Shown here: positions 22,129-33,400 of the stretch, one piece after another | Layout of the letters: every line of letters starts with the position of its first letter | How positions within the stretch are numbered: the stretch's first letter is position 1 | From: Tetranychus cinnabarinus | Taxonomy: Eukaryota; Arthropoda; Arachnida; Trombidiformes; Tetranychidae | DNA: 64,000 nt | Direction of reading: 5' to 3' | Assembly (NCBI GenBank): GCA_022266195.1 | Contig: WHVY01000008.1 | Coordinates: 3,161,501-3,225,500 of the forward strand | Made by a program: the position numbers and the translations under genes | The notes under the pieces: generated by a model | Told to the model about the DNA's origin: nothing | Databases searched by the model: none | What the model saw: the letters and a program-made list of their open reading frames with translations, nothing else

Positions 22129-23571
22129 TATCATCTCAAACATTAATTTGAATACTTTTCTAACGATAATTTTGATACTCTCGATACCCTTGAAGAATCA
22201 TGCAAGGTGAATCTAAATTATTACAAATTGCAACTTACAATTTACCTTACCTATTTAATTGTTACTAATAGGGCTTAGAAATATTTCCCCCTCAGCTTGA
22301 TCTTTTAGTTTTGTTGTTGATGAAAATGTATCTAAAATATTCTTTACGGTCTGAAACAGTTTTAGTCCTTTAATTATAGCAACTGAAACAGAAATGATGA
22401 GGCTCGAAGTGCGATCAGCGAAAAATGTCATTTTCCGATTTTCTATATTCAACCACTTTGAGGCTGGTTTATCAATTTTTAACGCTAGAACTAAAGTATG
22501 GCCATACTGTTGACCATTTTCAGTGCTCGTGCTAGTTTAAGATTTTGAGGTAAAGGGTTTAGTAGGGAAAATATTTCATCCGAAGGTCTAGTAATATATT
22601 GAAATATTAATATTTGAAACGAAATCAATCTGGAAATCTTGTCTTTATTTAGGTTAATGTTGAATCAACGTATTTAACTTTTTACAATAATAATCAACGA
22701 TAGGTGATGATTAATAAAGAATGACAACTTGCAACAATCAAGTGATTGACTTTTATTACTGAATTGCCAGTAAAGTATGAAATTGTTATCCAGTATTGGG
22801 TAAACCATCCTTGGGTTGCCTATCGAGCCAAACCGTGAATTGATCCTGAAAACCCAATTACAAAGCCAATAATTTTTTCGTAACAAATCAATTCATATTA
22901 TTTCATGATTAAAGCTATAAATTTTGACAAAAGACGACACAATGATAAATTAATGAATAAGAGTTAACTGGTGACTATGAAAAATCGATTTCCTAACAAG
23001 ATTAATTAACTTGATAATATAAAATTGAAAAATTAAAATGAAAGCTAACAGAAGTACAAGCAAAAGCAAAACCAAGCCAAAACAAAACAAATCAAATAAA
23101 GTATCAAGTTCATTAGATAATTTAGTTCATCAAACCTTATCTTCTCGAGCTAAGTTTTCATAGTTCTGAAGTCAAAGAGTCAACCTTTTCAAGTTGACCT
23201 GAAATAGAAAATATTTTAATAAAAATTATGGTGAAAAGTGATAGAGAAGAGGAACAGTTATCTATCATGAAATGAAAGTGTAAAAAACGAGACAAAGACC
23301 AACAAGAAGAGGAACACATTATTAATAGTTAACTAACCAAAAAAGGACCGCCACTTCCCACTAACCCTTAGTCAGTCGATTGGTGAATGACTGACTGGCT
23401 TCGGTATCTAATAAATATGAATGTAAAATTTTATTTGTAATTGAAATAATTTTCATTAAACTTTTAATGATAATTATTTTGCTATCATCATTATTCTGAA
23501 TTATTATTTTGTTATCGTTGCACAGTTTAAGGGAAAAGTTAAGTGGGGACAGATTAATTTGCTTTTTAATT

Positions 23572-23596
<25 letters not shown>
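23572..23596. repeat. (TC)n microsatellite
   Basis: Uninterrupted TC dinucleotide run in the spacer between the duplicated units. Confidence 0.95.
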
Positions 23597-23603
<7 letters not shown>

Positions 23604-23779
23604 TCTGTTTTGTTGTTACCTATCAGCGAGATGTTCAATTAGCCCTTATCTCATTCTACACCCCTTACCTCGTCATGCAGTCTCTTGTTAGTCTTTGGAC
23701 AAGTCGCTGTTTTTTTGTGTTTTTAAACGTTTTTATTCCATTTCCATTTACTTTTTATTGATTTTTTAAAATTATTGAA

Positions 23780-25554
23780 ATGACGGAGAATACCGATTCT
23801 ACAACTATCACCGAACAGATGGATGAGAAAGATAAAAAGAAAATAAAGACTATTAATGACTTGAATGACGATTCATTGCTTATTATTTTCTCACTTTTGA
23901 GTGTTCGTGATAAAACGAGATGTGAACGCGTTTGTCAGCGTTGGAATGACCTGATCAAGCATTCTTGGGCTTCGAATAAATTATTGGCCTTCGGAATTTA
24001 TTTCTATGTATGGGGACAAACAGGACGTGAGATTCCGGATACATTGACTCTAACCAAAATAATCAGTAAATGTCCAAATTTGACGACGCTCAACCTTGAA
24101 CAAACACCTACCAACTTTGATGAAACAGTTCTTGATGTCATTGGCCAATTCTGTCCCAAACTTGAAAAATTGATCATGCAAGATAAACATCTTACCGGAT
24201 ACAATATTGCGAACCTCGGCAGAGCTTGTCCAATGCTTAAGTCAATTGATTTCAGTAGATGTAACGATGTCAGTGAGGAAAGTTTGTGTGAATTGTTACA
24301 CTTAAGACCCGATATGGAATCCATTTCTCTTAGTCGAGTAGATAACATCACAGGAAAATGTTTTCATCGATTGAATTCTCTTTCTTACTTAGATCTATCA
24401 GGTTGTTCATCGGTAAGTTCTTACGCATTAATCTGTTTTTACTAAAATTTCAAGTTTTCTAATAATAATTAATTTTTCTAGATTGTTACAGATGCTTTTT
24501 CTCTGCTTGGAAAAAACTGCTCTCAGACTTTAAAAACATTGTTAGCATCTTTTTTGTCCAATGCAGGATTGGAAATTATTTGCAAGACTTTTCTTAATTT
24601 AGAAGTATTCAAAGTCAGCTTTACAACTGAAGGTAAGTTGACAAGAATGAAAATCCAACTTATCAATTTTTCAATTATTATTAATTTTCGCACAGTTGAA
24701 TTGCGTGGAGCCAGACTTTTGGGTAACCTGAAGAAATTGCGCGTTTTACGATTCTCCCCAGCACTTAAGGATCTCGATGATGGTGCTATGCTTTCAATCA
24801 TGGAAAAATGCCTTGAATTAACAGAACTAAACCTATGTGGAACTGAAAAATTGACTGACCAATCAATAGCCAATCTTCCCGAATATTTGCCAAACTTAAC
24901 TAAATTAACTTTAGAAGGATCTCAGGTAAACTGAATTTACAGAAACCTGACACTAATTACGACTCGCTTCACTCGCCACAAAATTTAGTCTAAATTATTG
25001 GCAGGTTTCTTTATTTTATTATATTGTTACCAACTAATTAAAATCTATATCTTCAACAGATAACCGACAAGTCTGCTCGAGCACTTGCTGATCTCAAAAA
25101 ATTGACTGAACTAAATATTTATGAAAGTTTGATCACTGATGAAGGTGCGATGCACCTTATCACACATTGCAGATCACTGGAGCTTTTATCTGTTAATCAA
25201 TGTCTTGGAGTCACTCTTGAGACAGTGCTCTACGCTTGGGATCTTGTCCATCAAGGACTGGCTTCGAAAGAATTAGTAATCGTATATAAGTACACCAGAT
25301 TCTTACCGAGCTTTTTTCCAACCCGAGAAGCGTGCAGCAAATATGAAGAATCAGATGAAGAGGAAGAGTATTGTCATACAGCCGACAATGAAGATGAAGA
25401 TGAAGAGTTTTGTTTTTCAGTCAGTTCAGAAGAAAGTCAAGGGTATTTTTATGATCACAGGTTTGAATGTTATGGAGATCAGCAAGAGTATGATCCGGAT
25501 TTGTATGATTACAGGTATGAATTTCATGAAGATGACTATGAAGAGTATGATTAG
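23780..25554 (+). CDS. F-box/LRR protein, copy B, 523 aa
   Basis: Paralog of the gene at 20188-21911 with the same structure: exons 23780-24412, 24482-24925, 25060-25554. The first two exons have exactly the same lengths as in copy A; the third is 51 nt longer, extending the acidic tail (DEDEEFCFSV and repeated YDHRFECYG/YDYRYEFHE elements). F-box identical to copy A. Around residues 72-86 (GIYFYVWGQTGREIPD against GNSFNVWRETGHEDLD) at least eight residues change within 15, while neighbouring codons mostly differ silently or not at all. Both copies keep open frames and splice sites, so both look functional. Confidence 0.85.
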
Positions 25555-27356
25555 AGAGAAGTTTATTACCTGACGTAAAACACGAATTGAATACGGCTTA
25601 TAGCGCCTATGGAGATTACTAGTACTTACAATTGTTAATCGATAGTGATCTGGAATCGGAAGAAATCACTTAAATTTTTACTCAATCTTACTAACATTGA
25701 CATTTTTTACCACTCTTTGAATAACTAACAACGACCAAAACTTAAAAGTTTATTTCTTAAAAAAACCAATTTAAATATTTCAATAAATATTATCTCAAAC
25801 ATTAATTTCAATACTTTTCTAACGATAATTTTGATACGATCGACACTATCGATAGCCTCAAAGAATCTTTCAAGTTGAAACCTAAATTAATACAAATTGA
25901 AACTTACAAGTTAACCACTAATAAATTTTGTACCTTACCTGTCATTTTGGTCGGTTTTCGGCAACAATTCCAATGATTTTTTAAATTTTTTTCATTCCTA
26001 ACTGTTCTACCGATTCAATAGACTGCACCTAATTTGATTTCATGAGCCCTCATTTGCTTACTTCATTCACACAAACTTAGTTCGGGATGATCACCAGCAA
26101 AATGAACTTTGACATTTCGACGATAACTTAAACCCAGCATTATTTTAATTGAATAACAAAGTGAAAATGCCCTAAAAATTATATCTAATTGAAGCCCAAT
26201 AAATTTCCGTCAAAACAAATCTTTGGTAAAAATGTGTCATGACTGTGTATCGCCATGCAAATCCAAAGTTTATATTTCCATTATTTACCAGTCATATCTT
26301 ATGTTAGTTTTGTTGTTGATGAAAATGTATCTAAAATATTCTTTACGGTCAGAAATAGTTTTAGTCCTTTAATTATAGCAACTGAAACAGAAATGATGAG
26401 GCTCGAAGTGCGATCAGCAAAAAATGCCACTTTCCGATTTTCTATATTCAACCACTTTGAGGCTGGTTTATCAATTTTTAACGCTAAAACTGAAGTATGG
26501 CCATATTGTAGGCCATTTTTAGTTCTCGTACTAGTTTAAGATTTAAGGTAAAGGATTTGAGGTAAAGGGTTTAAAAAAGAAAATATTTTATCCGAAGGTC
26601 TAGTAATGTATTGAAATATTAATATTTGAAACGAAATCAATCTGGAGACGGAAATTTTTTGTCTTTGTTTAGGACAATGTTGAATCAACGTATTTAACTT
26701 TTTACAATAATAATCAACGATAGGTGGTGATTAATAAAGAATGACAACTTGCAACAATCAAGTGATTGACTTTTATTACTGAATTGCCAGTAAAGTATGA
26801 AATTGTTATCCAGTATTGGGTAAACCATCCTTGGGTTGCCTATCGAGCCAAACCGTGAATTGATCCTGAAAACCCAATTACAAAGCCAATAATTTTTTCG
26901 TAACAAATCAATTCATATTATTTCATGATTAAAGCTATAAATTTTGACAAAAGACGACACAATGATAAATTAATGAATAAGAGTTAACTGGTGACTATGA
27001 AAAATCGATTTCCTAACGAGATTAATTAACTTGATCATATAAAATTTAAAAATTAAAAAGGAAAGCTGACAGAAGTACAGAAGTACAAGCAAAAGCAAAA
27101 GCAAGCCAAAACAAAACAAATCAAATAAAGTATCAAGTTCATTAGACAATTCAGCTCATCAAACCTTATCTTCTCGAGCTAAGTTTTTAAAGTTCTGAAG
27201 TCAAAGATCAACCTTTTCAAGTTGACCTGAAATAGAAAATATTTTACTAAAAATTATGGTGAAAAGTGATAGAGAAGAGGAACAGTTATCTATCATGAAA
27301 TGAAAGTGTAAAAAACGAGACAAAGACCAACAAGAAGAGGAACACATTATTAATAG
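25555..27356. other. 3' flank shared by F-box copy B and convergent ZC2HC1
   Basis: AATAAA for the F-box gene at 25782-25787. The block 25930-26290 is not found in copy A. 26300-26560 is present in both copies; one frame (26255-26539) is open here but interrupted by stops in copy A. 26640-27356 is probably the 3' UTR of ZC2HC1 (minus). No gene recognised. Confidence 0.55.
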
Positions 27357-29227
27357 TTAACTAACCAAAAAAGGACCGCCACTTCCCAACCTTCTTGATC
27401 CACATTCATGGCAATATTTAGCCAATTGAGTTGAGTATTTGGTTCCACATTGATGACAAAAGCGAGGAAGGATCAATTCATTAGATTCAATTGACTCATG
27501 GTTAGAAGGTCGTGATGAGCCTGACTCAGAGCTTCCTGATGTACTGTTCCGATTATCTTCACCATTGCTCAATACAAGACGATCAAATATTTTAAGTCTA
27601 TCATTGTCACTAAAAGGGGCAACACCATTTCCACCTTTAATCTTAATTAAATCCTGTGACTCTAAGGACAACTGTCCGTCTCTCATCGGTGATAAACCTC
27701 TAGTTCGTACACCAGGAACTGTTTTAGGTACCATTGGACCGGTTATATTTTCAGGTTTACGTAAAATTTCAGCCGGGTTTTCAGTGTTAGCCAAAAATTT
27801 GGTTGTAATCGAATCAAGTGAAGATCTTACATGATTCGGAAATTTTTCTTTGAACTTCATCACCGGAGTCTTAGGAACTTGTTTACTTAGTCCATCTTCA
27901 GATTTCCAGCGAGTTTTCACTCTACTTGGAGTATTATTGCTTATATTATTGATGCCATTACTTTTACCATTGTTAATACCATTTTGAGCATCTTTCCGAG
28001 AAGGGGATCGATATCTTTGTCCACCCACAGTCTTCTTGCGAACTCGAGGTGAAAACAATTTACTTGAATCGGTTGTTGAGGAAGATGAAGGAGATGATCC
28101 AACACCTTGTATCACGAGATTTGATTCACCATCGAGATCATCTTTCTTATCACTTTCACCATCTGATTGGCTCTTTTTGGTTTGGTTTGAGTTGTTGATG
28201 TTTGTCAATCCTGGACGATACTTTGACCGAGCTTTCACTCTATTGGCTGTCTCTTTATTTGCCTTTGGTGATCTTATACTTCGAGCCTTCTGCTCTTTAC
28301 ACCAAGGTATGTGACGGTCTGCCGCCGCTTTACTGAACCTACGGTTACAACATGGACACTCTACGTAACCTGGAGGAATCCGTTTTTTACCATCGTCCTC
28401 TAATGGCTCTGGTTCAACTTTAAGGCCTCTTGCTTCACGAATGGTTCGTATAAATTGTTCATGTTGCTCTCTCCAATTGGATTTTTTATTTTTGTCTGAT
28501 TCACCATTAACATCTGAATTAATTTCTTCCATTTTTTTAGAGTTACTGGTTGGACCATTTCCTCGCCCTCCTTTCACTTTAAGTGGACTTGGGGGGACTG
28601 TAATGAGAAGATCACCTTTGTCATCGACAGGAGCTCGTTGCTTGGAAGAATCGAAAATCTTTCTTTTCTTCTGTTTTTGTTTTTCACATATCACAATATG
28701 TTTCGCCTGTAGAAGGAAATGAGAAAAATCAGATGAAGTTAATCAGAACACTTTGAAACCAAAAACACTGTTCAGATTAAAATTTTAACTCTTGAGTCAA
28801 CAGTCGAGGCAAAATCAATTTGGATCGATTTTCATCTCAATAGCAAAACGTTAGCTTAGCTTTATAAATTTTGTTTAATGAATTAGCAAGTTAACTATTT
28901 GATACCTCGATTGACTCAAACTAGCTCAATTCAATTTAGAAATGATATAAAATTGATTTGATTGAAATTACTTACTAATCTTTCTTGAAGAAATTTCCTG
29001 GTACAAATTGGACAGGCAACTCGTTCACTTTGGTCTTCTTGACCAGAATTGTTGTCCACAGTATCTAGATAGAGATGGATTGAAATGAAGACATGAGCTG
29101 ATTTGTTGCTTTAATAATAAAGTCGCCATTAACTGTTCGACTTTTTTTAATTGAGAAGTAATTGAAGGTTTAAGACGAAACCAAGTCAAAAATTTAATGA
29201 TTGATGAAGCTTACCTGATAATTGCAT
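27357..29227 (-). CDS. ZC2HC1: ZC2HC1-family C2HC zinc-finger protein, 483 aa
   Basis: Function poorly known (FAM164/ZC2HC1A-C group). Exons 29227-29215, 29064-28976, 28706-27357 in phase. First C2HC finger spans the exon 2/3 junction: CPICTRKF...LAKHIVIC; then KKRKIFDSSKQR, as in vertebrate ZC2HC1A; the NWREQHEQFIRTIREARGL block; a second C2HC finger CPCCNRRFSKAAADRHIPWC; a long Ser/Asn/Lys-rich disordered middle; and a C-terminal zinc-ribbon-like FCHQCGTKY...AKYCHECGSRR. This order is the same as in the vertebrate proteins, which are shorter (about 325 aa) because the middle is less expanded. The last codons were copied into duplication copy A at 23340-23360. Confidence 0.9.
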
Positions 29228-30464
29228 CGAATTATTATTAGAGAATATAATAATAATAATAATTGAATATTTTAATCATATTTATGGTAACAAACAAAAA
29301 GAAATTTATATTTAACCAGACAAAAGGTTATTTCATCCATAATGATTCTGCTAATAAAACATATCAACTATTTTCAGGTTTATTCAGTTCTATCTCCATG
29401 GAGAAGGTTAACATCTTAATCAAAACAAAAGGAAACAAAAGTCAATTCAATTTAATACACTCACCTCAATATATTCAATACTTTATCAATATAATGAGAG
29501 TATTTGGATGATTGACTAATTTATCTTAAAAGGTAAAGGGTCAAACTTTCGCGCTGTTTATCATTGAGTACGTTTTTGATTGAATCAAAAACGCTTTCAA
29601 CAATTATTCAAGAATTTTTTTAATTCAAAAGGATTCATTATTGTAAATATGAAGAAATGCAACTTTCGTTTAATATTCAATTTAAAGTAAAATAATTAGT
29701 AATGATACAAAGGTAAATGATAAGAAAATTTAAAGCTGCGGTGAAAATGATGTATTAGGGGCTGAGGTAAATACAAATTGGGTTTTAGTCAATATATTTG
29801 TAAATAAACCTTTTTTTTAACAAAATGCTGTCTTTTGATCACAAAATGGTATTGAACTAGATGATTGCGTCCATTTTGATAAGACTATTAATAAGATAAA
29901 TACATGTAAATTTGAAATGTAAAATGAATAGATTACTAAAAGAAGCCAATAGTCAACATAACCTAAATGCAGATATTTTGTCCAATCTCAGTTGTACTGT
30001 TTTACAAGTTAACTTTTCAGTTCAGTTTAGTATGAAAATTAGCAATCTTCAGGGAGAATGTAATTAGTAGATTGTTAATTTAGATTACCATTAGATAACT
30101 TTGATAAATCTAGTTACATAGTTACATGTAAAATAATGTAGTATATTGCTTTAGTAGAAACTTTGGTGGAAGTACGAACAGGAAGATAAATTTTTGCTTA
30201 GTTGGAACTGGATTGAGAGTAGCTTTAACCAATAAAGTAAATGAAAATGCAATATTCAAGGCGAGCAAAAATGATGGTGATACTTGTGGGTTGAATAGTG
30301 TTTGAAATAAAATACTTCAACTTTATACTAAATTATTGATTACTATTATTGGTTGTGACTATGGAAGTGACGATTAACTTGCAATGGAATATCTTCTTTA
30401 AAATAATTTAACAGATTAACCAACGATATTAACAACATTCTTTATCTTCCTTTCAATTCATCAG
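29228..30464. other. Intergenic: ZC2HC1 promoter side and dystrophin 3' flank
   Basis: ZC2HC1 transcription starts here on the minus strand and the dystrophin 3' UTR should lie near the right side (below 30464). A chance 82-codon frame at 29263-29511 has no protein-like character. Nothing else seen. Confidence 0.5.
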
Positions 30465-33400
30465 CTACCTGGTCTGGTCTGGGTTATCGAGGTTAGTTTG
30501 GTAATTATCGAGAAAATGATGAGAGCCAGAAGAACCATTGACTCGTAAAGATGAAATGCTATTGTTGGTTGAATGCTGTAAACGACCAGTTGATATCTTC
30601 TGATTAGTGTAATCACTGTGAGTTGATCTTAAGGTATTAGAAAGACTTGTAGGTTCTGGAAATTTATTTAACAATTGCCTTAATCTCTTCAAAGTAGCCT
30701 CCAAACATTTGTTACGTTCTTCGAGAAAAATTCGCTTAGCTTCCAACTTCGATGTTGTCTGATCAGCCTCGTTTGCAAGGTTATCTTCTTGACTTGAAAT
30801 TAAAGAAGCATATGGATCCATTTCTGCTTTAACTGTAAGTATATCTCCTCCTCTGGTAAGAGATCCAATAGTAGAGTAAAGATGAGAATCGCTATGAACA
30901 TTGCTTGATCCTTTGCCATTTATTTGTTTCGACTTATTTCCTTTCAAGCGTTCATACTCAGCTTGTAATTGCCTAAAATGGATTGAAAAAATTAGATTAA
31001 AATATGATATTGAGGAGATGAACTAAAAAGCTGGTCATTTTGTTTATGTTGTTGTTCAAAGGTATTGATAGATTATTGAACTAAAAAGGGTATTGAATAT
31101 CATTAGGAGCAAAAATCAATGAGCAAGTCAACCATTGTTAATTTTAAGGCAATTGGTCAATAAAATATTAATACTAACCTATTTTCTTGTTCTAAACCAT
31201 TGATAATAGATTCCAGCTCAATTCGTTGATCTGTTGCAATGATCTGCCCAGGACTGAGTAAGTTTCCACCAAAATCTTGAGAGAATTGAGCATTAGGCTG
31301 ATTTTCGTCAATCCTTTACAACAAATGAGAAATAAACAGTTTAGGTGAGTAAAATGGATTTTTGCATGAAACAAATTAAATTAAAAAAAGTGAGATATCA
31401 TATGAATAAAGGTGAAGTCAAATTGATAGCAAAATATTTAAAATAAAAGACTGAAGAAAATGACTCGATCTATTTAATTAAATGCTAAAAAGATACTTAC
31501 AGCTCGTCATAGCTGTCAAAATTTCGATCTGGACTATTATCGAGCTCAACTTCAGCCAATCGACTAGCATACATTTCAAGCTTTGAGTGCATTTCAAGGG
31601 AATCTGGATGTTGAAGAGTGTGAGATGCAGGAGTAACCGGAGTTTCGTTGTCATCATTTTCTGTTGTTTGGACAGGCAGATAACCATATTTTGGATGTCT
31701 TTTCAAACGTTTTGATTTAAATTTGTTTCGGATAATACGAGTAAAGTCTTTAATATCTTGTCCAGAACTTGTTGCCAAACAGTATTCTTGCATTGGATGG
31801 ATTATTTTATGGTTTTTGGTTGTTCGTCCAGAGAAAAAGCATATTTGGCAAATGTCAAAGTTGAAACAAAGCAAACACTTGTAGCGAAATCCAATAATTG
31901 GAAATTGTTTACAAACATTGCATTTAGATTGGTGTTTAGCCTTTTCAGCCGCAGCCAATCTATGAAGTACAGGTAACCAAACTATAGATTGAGGTTCTCG
32001 GTTAAGCCACTCAAGGAAATTATCGGAGTCAACATCAGATTTACGGTTAACCAGTTCAAAACAACTTCGAACACTGACTTCAACATTGGTCCCACCAAAA
32101 AAGTTGACTTCACCCAACAGTCGGGGAATTTGGATCAAGTCATGTAATAATATTCCTAAAGAGCGTTCATCAACAAGTCCTTGATCATCAGCTATTAACC
32201 TGAACATAACTATAAGGATTGAAAAGATGGGTCAGATCAATTTTATGAGCTCTAAGTATTGACTTTAAATGCTTACATTTATACTTTTCCTCGAGAACAC
32301 CTTTGCATAATGTAACTAGGCCAACTTTTAGAGATAAAATTCTGATGAATCCAGTTCTGTTAGTACTAAAAATAAAAATAAGATGTGATTTAATGATTAA
32401 ACAGAGTGAATTTGTAGTGAAATTGAAAAAAGTTGCTTACGTATCATATAAATTAAGTAACCAGTTAAGGCATAAGTCGATAGATAAAGGTACATTAATA
32501 ACAATAGCTTGATCACCACTGGCTGCAGCTTCAAAAATACTTCTAAGACATGCAATTATTTCTGGTACATTCATTAGTTTATCATTTAGTCCATTGAGTC
32601 CACACTCGTCAAATATTTTAATCAATGAGGTTAGATGTATCAAATCTAGACATAGGTGACGTTGAATAGATCGTAATTTCATAGCTGTTCGATAGGCTGC
32701 GAATTTAACTTCAGAAAATTCATTTAAATTGTTGATAATTTCAGTCATTTTTGGATGATCCCAGTGTGTTGTCTCGGTTGCATGGCTAAATTAAGCAAAA
32801 GAAAGATAAATTAAGATTGATTGGACAATTTGAGAGGGTAAAGTGATGAAAATTACTTTATATAATATGGGACTTTATTGAAAGCCACAGCTCGTTCCCA
32901 AGGTTGTTCAACTCCAGCATTCAAGAATCGTTGTTGTGCTGAATTGTGATCAATAACTGTTTGCTCTATATTTTTACGTCTTTCTTCAATAGATATTTGG
33001 ATTAACTTCCAACGCGCATTCAATTCTTCCAGGCGATTTAGGACAAGATCGGAGAGTAAAATTTGAGATCCACTGATTCTGGTGGCTGATCCATTCATTT
33101 GATCAACAAACATTTGTAAAGTATAAATGTTATCCTTAAAGATCTGTATTGAAATAAGATGGGTTTCAATTATTGATAAGATGAACATGAATAATTTATT
33201 CAGGAAAACATGAGGAAAAAAGTTTATCAATTACAAACCTGGAGTTCAGTCAAAGCATCGTGAAGTTGATCAACAGCAATTTCATTAATTGGAATCCATT
33301 TACTGCTAGTCATTTCAGCGATATTGAGTTTAACTGAAAGCTCATCCATTTGACTTTGAAGACTAATCATTTTCTGTAAATATTTAAACAAAAACAATAA

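Larger units (their letters stand above)
20095..23360 (+). repeat. Tandem segmental duplication, copy A (about 3.3 kb)
   Basis: Runs from the shared GACAAGTCGC upstream of the F-box gene to AAAAGGACCGCCACTTCCCA. Near-identical to copy B over the gene, introns and most of the 3' flank. The last 25 nt or so are a copy of the final codons of ZC2HC1 (minus strand), showing where the duplicated segment ended. Copy B has about 0.4 kb of sequence near 25.9-26.3 kb that is missing or replaced here. Confidence 0.9.
21912..23779. other. 3' flank of F-box copy A and spacer before copy B
   Basis: Up to 23360 this is duplicated flank: 22620-23340 is almost identical to 26640-27365, which is the 3' flank of ZC2HC1. 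23361-23697 is a unique spacer with a (TC)n microsatellite, and 23698-23779 is the duplicated F-box 5' flank. Open frames here (for example 22674-22886, minus) look non-coding. Confidence 0.6.
23698..27388 (+). repeat. Tandem segmental duplication, copy B (about 3.7 kb)
   Basis: Same unit as copy A. Its 3' boundary lies inside the last coding exon of an intact ZC2HC1 gene, so copy B keeps the original downstream linkage. Confidence 0.9.

Noticed and set aside
22674..22886. 70-codon minus-strand open frame identical in both duplication copies (also 26694-26906)
   Set aside because: It lies in the probable 3' UTR of ZC2HC1. Its identity is explained by the recent duplication, and its composition is not protein-like.
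26255..26539. 94-codon plus-strand open frame
   Set aside because: The equivalent frame in copy A is interrupted by stops and there is no family resemblance; most likely duplicated non-coding sequence.
29263..29511. 82-codon frame between ZC2HC1 and dystrophin
   Set aside because: AT-driven composition, no splice or poly(A) context, no family features.
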